Positions 1 to 5,635 of a stretch of DNA of 8,312 nucleotides are shown one piece after another (positions within the stretch are counted from its first letter, which is position 1; every line of letters begins with the position of its first letter). The translations under genes and the position numbers were made by a program. The stretch is from an uncultured Blautia sp. (GTDB taxonomy: Bacteria; Bacillota; Clostridia; Lachnospirales; Lachnospiraceae). Below the pieces are notes generated by a model. That model saw nothing but the letters and a program-made list of their open reading frames with translations. It made no database searches and was not told where the DNA came from. The stretch lies in contig CAKROE010000102.1 in assembly GCA_934371915.1 (NCBI GenBank), positions 1-8,312 on the forward strand, read 5' to 3'.

Positions 1-40
1 ACGTAACAAAGTGGAGTTTGAGGTTCAATATTTTGATTAT

Positions 41-74
41 AAAACGGCACATCCTTTTGGATGTGTCGTTTTTT
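41..74 (+). terminator. Rho-independent terminator of an upstream gene
   Basis: A 12-bp stem (43-54 with 59-70, one G-T wobble) closes on a TTTT loop and is followed by a run of T ending at 74. The A residues before the stem extend the pairing and would also act as a T-run on the other strand, so it could work in both directions. It most likely ends a gene outside the window on the left; no coding end can be identified in bases 1-40. Confidence 0.88.
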
Positions 75-112
75 GTCGTATCATCCTGTCAGAACATGAC
101 GAACGAATTTTA

Positions 113-141
113 TTGACTTTTATGGGCTCAGGGCATAAGAT
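113..141 (+). promoter_or_regulatory. Sigma-A-type promoter of the sipW operon
   Basis: TTGACT at 113-118 and TAAGAT at 136-141 are separated by 17 bp. The -35 matches the consensus at five of six positions and the -10 at four of six. Transcription would start near 148, giving a leader of about 95 nt before the ATG at 243. It lies just after the upstream terminator and ahead of a uniformly oriented gene cluster, which fits an operon promoter. Confidence 0.65.
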
Positions 142-190
142 TAAACCATCTTAAGACAATCTTGATTTTATCAATCAATGCAGATCTGCA
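137..190. promoter_or_regulatory. Cluster of short inverted repeats over the promoter and leader (possible operator or leader structure)
   Basis: AAGAT (137-141) and ATCTT (148-152) form an inverted repeat over the -10 and start site, and a second ATCTT follows 11 bp later at 159-163. TTGAT-TTT-ATCAA lies at 162-174 and the perfect 12-bp palindrome TGCAGATCTGCA at 179-190. This is visible in the sequence, but a regulatory role is inference. AT-rich DNA gives short palindromes by chance, and I do not recognise a known regulator site or riboswitch. Confidence 0.25.
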
Positions 191-242
191 AAAAATCCAT
201 TTATTTTTGTATTTTATTCCACGATAAGAAAGCAGGTGATTT

Positions 243-728
243 ATGCGTGTTGCGGAAAGAGCCGCAAGAATTTTACTGACTGTGATCGGTCTTTTTGGCC
301 TTGCACTCTTTTTTTTACCGAAGATCGGAATTTCTGTGGATGTTGTCATGTCAGGGTCTATGGAACCGACACTTAAGACCGGCGGAATTGTTTTTACAGA
401 TACCAGAAGGACAGAACCATCGGTTGGAGAGATTGTTACATTTCGAAGTGCGCAGGGAAAAGTCAGTCACAGAATAGTTGCAAAACAGAAACAGAGTTAC
501 ATAACAAAAGGTGATGCAAATAATACGGAAGATGTATCACTGCTGGAACCGGAACAGATCATAGGAACGGTGATTCTGACAGTTCCACTTTTAGGTTATG
601 CAGCAGAGATTTTGAAGGAAAAAACAGTGGGAATGCTGTTGTTGCTTATGATCTTTCAGGAACTGGTCTTTCTGGTAATTGAATGGAAAGGAGAGCGCAT
701 CGAAAAAAGGCGCAGGAAACAAATATGA
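243..728 (+). CDS. sipW: Signal peptidase I, SipW/ER type
   Basis: A 161-residue membrane serine protease expected to cleave signal peptides at the outer face of the membrane, here most likely those of the TasA-like proteins encoded just downstream. An N-terminal membrane helix covers about residues 8-30. The catalytic box SGSMEPT follows, with nucleophile Ser39. Residues 75-78 are SHRI, so the general base position carries His76 instead of the lysine of the usual bacterial enzyme, which marks the ER/SipW class. The GDAN motif (Asp91) is the conserved box near the end of the catalytic domain. A second helix at about 128-147 and a basic tail finish the protein. The length fits the SipW family. 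AGGTG at 234-238 precedes the ATG. The stop overlaps the next start by 4 nt (ATGA), implying translational coupling. Family assignment is strong; its specificity for the neighbours is inferred from context. Confidence 0.93.
   Translation: MRVAERAARILLTVIGLFGLALFFLPKIGISVDVVMSGSMEPTLKTGGIVFTDTRRTEPSVGEIVTFRSAQGKVSHRIVAKQKQSYITKGDANNTEDVSLLEPEQIIGTVILTVPLLGYAAEILKEKTVGMLLLLMIFQELVFLVIEWKGERIEKRRRKQI
714..728 (+). promoter_or_regulatory. Ribosome binding site and ATGA stop/start overlap
   Basis: AGGA at 714-717 lies 7 nt before the ATG at 725, which overlaps the sipW TGA (726-728). This selects 725 over an in-frame upstream ATG at 683 that would add 14 charged residues in front of the signal peptide. 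Confidence 0.75.
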
Positions 729-1366
729 AAAAAAATACAGTAAAAATTATGACACTTGCAGGAATTTTATGTCTGGCATCAGTTGGAGGTGTATCTGCAT
801 ATCTGACGGATTATGAGAAAGTATCCAATGAATTTACCGTCGGAAAGGTTGATATCGAACTGAAAGAACCGGAATGGAAACCAGAGGAAAATAAGAAAAT
901 CGAACCATCAAAAGTAATTCATAAAGACCCGCAGATCACGAATACAGGGACAAATGATGCCTTTGTGTATATGGAGGTTTCAATCCCAATGGCGAATGTA
1001 GAGGCGGCGGCAGAAAATGGTGAGCGTCTTGGTAAAAAAGTGCAGGAATTATTTTCCTTTGAAGCAAAAGACAACTGGATGCAGATGAGTGTACAGAACA
1101 CAGAAAGTCGACGGACATATACATATGCATACAAGAAAATACTGAAACCACAGGAGACTTCGGAATCGTTGTTTGATACTGTGAAATTTCTGAATCTGAT
1201 TGAAGGACAGCTGGATGGACAGACATTTGAAATACCGGTCAGAGCTTATGCAATACAGACCTCTTATACAGGCGGCAGTTCAGATAATCTGTCAGAGCAG
1301 ATTAAAGCAGCTTATGAAAAATATGTAAATCAGAACAAGAATCAGGATGGAAAAGTAACAGAATAA
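725..1366 (+). CDS. TasA/CalY-like protein with SipW-type signal peptide (first subunit)
   Basis: A 213-residue exported protein. The N-terminus has lysines, a hydrophobic stretch at about 8-24 and a likely cleavage after Ala25 (VSA before YLTD). The pattern YLTD, then N35, FTVG and VDIEL (about 26-46), is the hallmark of SipW-dependent signal peptides and the first strand of TasA/camelysin proteins. The mature part looks like a beta-sandwich, with an ITNTG segment near 71-75 and a closing AYAIQTSY strand near 174-181. The tail (182-213) is hydrophilic and rich in Asn, Gln and Lys. There is no sortase motif, so it is a candidate secreted fibre or matrix subunit. The start at 725 is preferred over the ATG at 683 because it gives a clean signal peptide, an AGGA site and the overlap with sipW. 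The family is well supported; fibre formation is inferred from TasA of Bacillus. Confidence 0.85.
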   Translation: MKKNTVKIMTLAGILCLASVGGVSAYLTDYEKVSNEFTVGKVDIELKEPEWKPEENKKIEPSKVIHKDPQITNTGTNDAFVYMEVSIPMANVEAAAENGERLGKKVQELFSFEAKDNWMQMSVQNTESRRTYTYAYKKILKPQETSESLFDTVKFLNLIEGQLDGQTFEIPVRAYAIQTSYTGGSSDNLSEQIKAAYEKYVNQNKNQDGKVTE

Positions 1367-1384
1367 CGGAAAGCGGGAAACAGT

Positions 1385-1942
1385 ATGACAGGAAGGAAAA
1401 AGAGAATCACAGTTCTGGCGGCTGCAATGGGGATTCTGGTGACTGTGCAGGGAATAGCTGCATATCAGAGTGCTTTTGATACAGCAGAAAATATCATACG
1501 TGTGGGAAGCAATACAACTGAAATCGGGGAAGAATTTCCTTCTCCGACGCCGGTTGCGCCGGAGAAAAATACAGATATCACGAAAAAAATATGGGTGACA
1601 AATCGTGAACAGGGTGCAGATGGGATAAGTGTAGACTGTTATGTACGTGTTTCTCTGGCGTATTCAAACAGTGATATCGGCAGGGCTGTCACGATGAAAG
1701 GGCAGAATACGACTGACTGGGTATACAGTGATGATGGATTTTATTATTACAAAAATGTATTGAAAGAAGGAGAATCGACCAGACCATTATGTACAGGATT
1801 TATGGTGGAAGCGGAAAAAATTGAAAAAACATACTGGGAGGAATTGAAAGATTTCCAAATTCAGGTATATGAGGAGTCAGTAGAGGCGGATCCGTATGAA
1901 TCTTATCAGGCAGCATGGGCAGCTTATGAAAAACAGGGTTGA
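1385..1942 (+). CDS. Divergent TasA/CalY-like protein (second subunit)
   Basis: A 185-residue exported protein with a basic start, a hydrophobic segment at about 8-25 and a probable cleavage after Ala26 (IAA before YQSA). The SipW-type signature is partly eroded. YQSA replaces the usual YxTD, but N36 and the RVG turn at 39-41 remain in register with the neighbours. A short proline-rich linker (FPSPTP, 51-56) follows. Cys85 and Cys136 are the only cysteines, so a disulfide outside the cell is possible. The C-terminus (about 169-182) is rich in Tyr and Ala and ends without an anchor. The gene starts 18 nt after the previous stop, with a modest purine-rich site (GCGGGAAA) in front. It is probably a minor or capping component of the same surface structure; that role is inferred from position and signal peptide only. 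Confidence 0.78.
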   Translation: MTGRKKRITVLAAAMGILVTVQGIAAYQSAFDTAENIIRVGSNTTEIGEEFPSPTPVAPEKNTDITKKIWVTNREQGADGISVDCYVRVSLAYSNSDIGRAVTMKGQNTTDWVYSDDGFYYYKNVLKEGESTRPLCTGFMVEAEKIEKTYWEELKDFQIQVYEESVEADPYESYQAAWAAYEKQG

Positions 1943-1943
1943 G

Positions 1944-1961
1944 AAGGCAGGTGGACATGTG
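1944..1961 (+). promoter_or_regulatory. Ribosome binding site deciding a GTG start
   Basis: AAGGCAGGTGG at 1944-1954 lies directly before GTG at 1959-1961. It supports this start over the in-frame ATGs at 1896 and 1926, which lie inside the preceding gene and would place charged residues ahead of the signal peptide. Confidence 0.7.
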
Positions 1962-3188
1962 AAGAAAAAAAGAAAAATGCTGGTTGGAATTCTTGCTGCG
2001 CTGCTTTGTATGGCAACAGGTGCTTATGGTTATTTTACGGACAGTCTGGAAATCAAAAATCATATCACCATGGGAGATATTCGGATTAATATGACAGAGT
2101 TTGCGCGAAAAGGAAACGGGGAAGTGAAATATCGTGATCCGGCATATATATTTCCTGGCGAACGGATTTCAAAGATTCCGCGTATTAAGAACAGGGCTCT
2201 TCCATGTTGGATACGGGCGCATATCAGTTACGGAAGCGATAAAGACGATATGGAAATGCTGAGTGATTGCAACATAGAAGGAATTTCATCAGAGTGGATA
2301 AAGCGCGGAGATTACTATTATTATACTAAGGTTTTAAAAAAACAGGAATCCGTAGATCTTTTTCAGAGCGTATCTGTTCCGGCAGTGTGGACAGAAGAGC
2401 ATGGCGGACAGAAACTGAACATTACCGTGCAGGCGGACGCGATACAGGCTGCTAATTTCAAACCGGATTTTACTGCCATGTCACCGTGGGGCAATCAGAA
2501 AATTCTGGATTGTGTCCATGAAGCAAACGGAACAATGACCTGCAAAAAAGGTGAGCGGAAACTGGCTGTAGAATTTCAGGGAAAAGCACATAAACTGATC
2601 GCAGTTCCGGATGATTTCTTTGCAAATCTGGAAACGGCAATGCCCGGAGATATTCTGAAAGACACTGTAAAGGTATCAAATACGACTAAAAATGAAGCTG
2701 AGATTTTTTTCAGGATCAGTACTGAAGGCAGATCAGAAGAAAAATTACAAATGTTGAAAAATATTCGTTTTCAGATTGCAAAAGGAAAGAAGATACTTTA
2801 CAGGGGAACGCTGGATGCTGCAAAACTAAAAAAGAACCAGTCACTGGGGATGTTTAAAAGCAGATCAGCAGAAGAATTGAGATTTTCTCTGGAAATTCCA
2901 AAGGAATGGGATAATGCGTGGGCTTTAAAGAAAACAGATGTTTCCTGGATATTTACTGTATATGATCAGAATTCTGCTGCGGATGATGACAGCGGATTAA
3001 AAGAAAATGCTTCCGGAAGTTCTTCCGGTGCAAACTCACAGGCTGCTGTTAAGAATACAGAAAGTAAACAGAAAACTTCTGTAAAAACAGGTGACAACAT
3101 GCCTGTAGAAATCATGCTTTTGCTGCTTCTGGGTGCCGGAATCAGTATACCGGTGATAAGAAAATGGAAAGGGGCGAATAAATCGTGA
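1959..3188 (+). CDS. TasA-like protein with KTGD sortase-type wall anchor
   Basis: A 409-residue exported, probably wall-anchored protein. A lysine-rich start and hydrophobic stretch (about 7-22) lead to YFTD at 25-28, N34 and a MGDIRI strand, the SipW-type signature, with likely cleavage after Gly24. A TasA-like domain covers about 25-165 and ends in QADAIQA. A second beta-rich domain covers about 200-336, beginning near PGD (229-231) and ending in a DVSWIFTVYD strand. A Ser/Asn/Asp/Lys-rich linker (337-373) leads to SVKTGD (374-379), a hydrophobic span at 383-400 and the basic tail RKWK. That tripartite end is a sortase sorting signal of the KTG(D/E) kind seen in clostridia, with valine where proline is usual. 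A GTG start is chosen for its AGGTGG site. The stop overlaps the next GTG by 4 nt. It probably ties the TasA-like assembly to the wall; no sortase gene is in the window. Confidence 0.82.
   Translation: MKKKRKMLVGILAALLCMATGAYGYFTDSLEIKNHITMGDIRINMTEFARKGNGEVKYRDPAYIFPGERISKIPRIKNRALPCWIRAHISYGSDKDDMEMLSDCNIEGISSEWIKRGDYYYYTKVLKKQESVDLFQSVSVPAVWTEEHGGQKLNITVQADAIQAANFKPDFTAMSPWGNQKILDCVHEANGTMTCKKGERKLAVEFQGKAHKLIAVPDDFFANLETAMPGDILKDTVKVSNTTKNEAEIFFRISTEGRSEEKLQMLKNIRFQIAKGKKILYRGTLDAAKLKKNQSLGMFKSRSAEELRFSLEIPKEWDNAWALKKTDVSWIFTVYDQNSAADDDSGLKENASGSSSGANSQAAVKNTESKQKTSVKTGDNMPVEIMLLLLLGAGISIPVIRKWKGANKS
3078..3185 (+). other. C-terminal sortase-type sorting signal
   Basis: This encodes the last 36 residues of the TasA-like anchor protein: SVKTGDN, a leucine-rich hydrophobic segment and RKWKGANKS. 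The predicted sortase cut lies between Thr377 and Gly378. The motif is non-canonical compared with LPxTG, so the class of the cognate sortase is uncertain. Confidence 0.75.
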
Positions 3189-5353
3189 AAAGAAAAATCA
3201 CAGGGGTCTGCCTTGCAATTGCCGTGACTTTGGGTATGTGGTGCGGAGCACAGACATCTATTGAATTTGCATCGGCCTATGCAGAATCGGGAGAATTGAC
3301 AGATTTGGAAGACATTTTGGGAGATGCGGAAAGCGAAAACACCGGAGAAACGCTCGGGGATAATGAAAATGGCATGGGAGACAACGACACCGGGGAAATT
3401 ATTGTAGATGAAAGTGAAGAGGTTGAAGCGGACGGAACGGATATTGATCTGACAGAAAGTGAGGATGTGGAGATTTCTGACGCAGAGTCTGACTCAGAAG
3501 AAGTTTCGGCTATTGAATTTAATACAGATGAAACATTTTCGGATGGAGACGAGGAGTTAGAAGACGATCAGCAGGAAGCGGAAACAGCTGATCCGGAAGC
3601 CATGGTAGCGAGAGCGGCAAGCCGTGTTCCGGTGCAGTGGGTAGAGGCAGGATATAAAATGCGGGATGAATATGCATTTACGTATGCATTTCGCAAGAAT
3701 ACGACAAAGCTTACATCTATCAGCAGGCATAATGGAACACTGAATGCAAAGATGCATGACTGGTATGGTGATGAACGTGGATTTACGGAGAATTATTGTA
3801 AAACATTTTACGGATGTGCAATTGATGATAAGGATTATACAGACCCGATCACAGCCATATACAGCAATGTAGGGGAATATAATGGAAAAATCGTGGATCT
3901 GAAAGTGACAGCTGTAAAATGGGGTGCTGTAAATAAAAATCATGTGGGAAAAAATGGTAAAAAAATTATTCCCTGTGTATTATTTTACAAAGATAAACTT
4001 GCATTAAATACAATTGCTGTAGGAACTGTAAGATTCCGCTTTGAATTTCTGGATCATGCAACACAAAACAAAATATCTCCTAAAGGACATGTAACAATGA
4101 AAGATCTGGATGCCGGACAGGGAATTCGTGTATATGACGGATGGGGTGTAAATCATATATATCTGCGAAAGGGTTATAATTATCTGAAGAAAACAACCGG
4201 AAGTATAGCAAATGGTTCGATTTATAATGAGATAGCAAGCCCGGAAGGGATAGATGCAGAAAGTGACGATGTAAAGGCGTGGTGTCAGCTTGATTTTGAC
4301 GGTTATTTTATGGTGAACTGGAATTCACAGGAAAACTGGAAAACTGCTACATACCCACAAAATGCTTATTTTTCAACAACAGGTAAAACAGTGGGAACAT
4401 ATGAACCAAATCCGGGCCCCGAAAAGAAAGTCGGAGATGACGGGATGGATTATGAACAGATGAGCAGGCATGAATATACACAGACTGATCCGCCTTATGA
4501 AATAACAGAAGGAAAAAATTTTGATTATATGATCAGCCAGAGACTTCTGCCTGGTTCTTATTCATCTTTCACGCTGCAGGATACGCTGGATCCATGCCTT
4601 CAGTTTCAAAGTGCCAGTGTGACAACTGCATCCGGAAAAGATGTAACAGATCGGTTTAGTATTCAAAATATACAGAATACAGTAACGTTTACAGCTAATA
4701 CGGCATTTCTGAAGACGGATGAGGCATATAACGATGTGACTTATTATTTCCGGATAAAAGTCACGGCCGGAAATAATGACACGATAGAAGCCCATGGACA
4801 TTACCGAAAAAATGAAAACATTTATACTATTGAAAACAAGGCTTCCAGAACAATTATTTCGGATAAAATGCAGGATACACAGCAGACAAATTCCTCATGG
4901 GTGAAAGGAGAAATTCCAAAAGAACCGGTAGACGGGCAGATTACTGTCACAAAAAGGATTCGGGAACAGGATATTACATGGGCGCACGGAAATCCTGTGT
5001 TTCGCTTCAGTGTCCGAGGAACAGATACCAGCGATATTACACATATATATGAAGATTATGTGGAATTCAGAAAAGGAGAGTATCTGACAGACGGAGAGTA
5101 TGCGGTGCTAAGCTGCACATTTACAAATCTTCCGATGGGAAAGTATACGGTCAGCGAAAAGAAAACTCTGCGATATGTGTTTGAGAGTATCACGGCACAG
5201 ACTTCGAATGTAAGTCTGAATGACAGAAACGGGATTGCTGTGCTGGATCGAAATAATAAAGTGGCAGCCGTAACCTTTACGAATAAAAAGACAAGATATG
5301 ACAGATATAGCCACACCGATGTTGTGCGGAATCAGATTCATATTCAGAATTGA
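3185..5353 (+). CDS. Large secreted adhesin with candidate isopeptide-bond domains and acidic N-terminal region
   Basis: A 722-residue exported protein starting at GTG, which overlaps the previous stop (GTGA); AGGGG lies at 3170-3174. A signal peptide covers about 1-33 (cleavage near AYA). Residues 34-142 are highly acidic with no lysine or arginine. About 150-405 is a Tyr/Trp-rich region that I cannot assign. About 414-560 resembles the isopeptide-forming fimbrial D2-type domain: a KKV strand (Lys414/415), TLQDTLD (Asp466) and a final IENKAS strand (Asn551). About 584-702 resembles a CnaB or prealbumin-like domain, with ITVTK (Lys590), YTVSEK (Glu658) and TFTNKK (Asn700) in the places of the Lys-Glu-Asn set that forms an internal isopeptide bond. 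The protein ends in RYSHTDVV and a short tail without a sorting signal or membrane segment. It is probably a matrix or fibre-associated adhesin; ligand unknown. Bond formation is inference. Confidence 0.8.
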   Translation: MKRKITGVCLAIAVTLGMWCGAQTSIEFASAYAESGELTDLEDILGDAESENTGETLGDNENGMGDNDTGEIIVDESEEVEADGTDIDLTESEDVEISDAESDSEEVSAIEFNTDETFSDGDEELEDDQQEAETADPEAMVARAASRVPVQWVEAGYKMRDEYAFTYAFRKNTTKLTSISRHNGTLNAKMHDWYGDERGFTENYCKTFYGCAIDDKDYTDPITAIYSNVGEYNGKIVDLKVTAVKWGAVNKNHVGKNGKKIIPCVLFYKDKLALNTIAVGTVRFRFEFLDHATQNKISPKGHVTMKDLDAGQGIRVYDGWGVNHIYLRKGYNYLKKTTGSIANGSIYNEIASPEGIDAESDDVKAWCQLDFDGYFMVNWNSQENWKTATYPQNAYFSTTGKTVGTYEPNPGPEKKVGDDGMDYEQMSRHEYTQTDPPYEITEGKNFDYMISQRLLPGSYSSFTLQDTLDPCLQFQSASVTTASGKDVTDRFSIQNIQNTVTFTANTAFLKTDEAYNDVTYYFRIKVTAGNNDTIEAHGHYRKNENIYTIENKASRTIISDKMQDTQQTNSSWVKGEIPKEPVDGQITVTKRIREQDITWAHGNPVFRFSVRGTDTSDITHIYEDYVEFRKGEYLTDGEYAVLSCTFTNLPMGKYTVSEKKTLRYVFESITAQTSNVSLNDRNGIAVLDRNNKVAAVTFTNKKTRYDRYSHTDVVRNQIHIQN
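3284..3610 (+). other. Region encoding a 109-residue acidic tract without Lys or Arg
   Basis: Residues 34-142 of the adhesin are dominated by Asp, Glu, Ser, Thr and Gly, with no Lys, Arg or His. From residue 5 of the signal peptide to Arg143 there is no basic residue. It is probably disordered. Calcium binding, repulsive spacing or electrostatic contact with basic partners are possible roles; none is shown by the sequence. Confidence 0.85.
4424..5290 (+). other. Tandem candidate isopeptide-bond domains of the adhesin
   Basis: The first unit (residues about 414-560) has Lys414/415, Asp466 and Asn551. The second (about 584-702) has Lys590, Glu658 and Asn700. Order and spacing match the lysine, acidic catalyst and asparagine of D2-type and CnaB-type domains in Gram-positive pilins and adhesins. 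Assignment rests on motif recognition only. Confidence 0.65.
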
Positions 5354-5383
5354 AATATATAGATGGAATCAGAGAGAAAACGG

Positions 5384-5412
5384 TTGCAAAACAGAAAACA
5401 GATTGCTATAAT
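5384..5412 (+). promoter_or_regulatory. Extended -10 promoter of tRNA-Pro
   Basis: TTGCAA at 5384-5389 and TATAAT at 5407-5412 are 17 bp apart, with TG at 5404-5405 forming an extended -10. The predicted start near 5419 is only about 3 nt before the mature tRNA, so the 5' leader is very short. Confidence 0.85.
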
Positions 5413-5421
5413 AATCCTCAC

Positions 5422-5495
5422 CGGGGTATGGCGTAGCTTGGTAGCGCGCACGGCTGGGGGCCGTGAGGTCGCAGGTTCAAATCCTGTTGCCCCGA
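5422..5495 (+). tRNA. tRNA-Pro (anticodon GGG)
   Basis: The cloverleaf is complete in 74 nt. The acceptor stem CGGGGTA (5422-5428) pairs with TGCCCCG (5488-5494), with one T-G wobble, and A73 is at 5495. The D arm is 5431-5447. The anticodon stem CACGG/CCGTG (5449-5453, 5461-5465) encloses loop CTGGGGG with anticodon GGG at 5456-5458, which reads CCC and CCU proline codons. The T arm 5471-5487 has TTCAAAT in the loop. The 3' CCA is not encoded (TTG follows), so it must be added after transcription. It has its own promoter and terminator. Confidence 0.97.
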
Positions 5496-5514
5496 TTGAG
5501 GATATGGATGACAG

Positions 5515-5551
5515 AAACACCGAAATACAGTGATGTATATCGGTGTTTTTT
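5515..5551 (+). terminator. Rho-independent terminator after tRNA-Pro
   Basis: AAACACCGA (5515-5523) pairs with TCGGTGTTT (5540-5548). After one A-A mismatch, ATACA (5525-5529) pairs with TGTAT (5534-5538) over a GTGA loop. A run of six T ends at 5551. It ends the tRNA transcript and may also be the first terminator met by the upstream operon. Confidence 0.9.
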
Positions 5552-5575
5552 ATGCGCAAAATCAGTTCTGACAGA

Positions 5576-5604
5576 TTGAATTTACATAGAGTATATATTA
5601 TAAT
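5576..5604 (+). promoter_or_regulatory. Sigma-A-type promoter of the wall-binding-repeat operon
   Basis: TTGAAT at 5576-5581 and a perfect TATAAT at 5599-5604 are spaced by 17 bp. The predicted start near 5611 falls at the ATG at 5612, so that ATG would be leaderless. This favours the next in-frame ATG at 5633 with its AAGGAG site. Confidence 0.8.
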
Positions 5605-5615
5605 ATAACGCATGG

Positions 5616-5635
5616 AAGGAGAGAGAAAGAATATG
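5616..5635 (+). promoter_or_regulatory. Ribosome binding site deciding the start at 5633
   Basis: AAGGAG at 5616-5621 precedes ATG 5633-5635 by 11 nt. The protein from 5633 begins directly with a normal signal peptide. The ATG at 5612 would overlap this site and the predicted transcription start. Confidence 0.72.

Noticed and set aside
128..349. 73-codon minus-strand open frame over the sipW promoter
   Set aside because: It covers the + strand promoter, leader and sipW start, has no recognisable domain and looks like a chance frame in AT-rich DNA.
683..724. In-frame ATG upstream start for the first TasA-like gene
   Set aside because: It lies inside sipW, would put 14 charged residues in front of the signal peptide and has a poorer fit than ATG 725 with AGGA and the ATGA overlap.
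1896..1958. In-frame ATG starts at 1896 and 1926 for the anchored TasA-like gene
   Set aside because: They overlap the end of the preceding gene, lack a good ribosome binding site and spoil the signal peptide; GTG 1959 follows AGGTGG.
5422..5495. tRNA-Pro as an attachment site of an integrated element
   Set aside because: tRNA 3' ends are common integration sites, but I see no repeat of the tRNA 3' segment downstream in the window and no integrase gene, so there is no evidence for it here.
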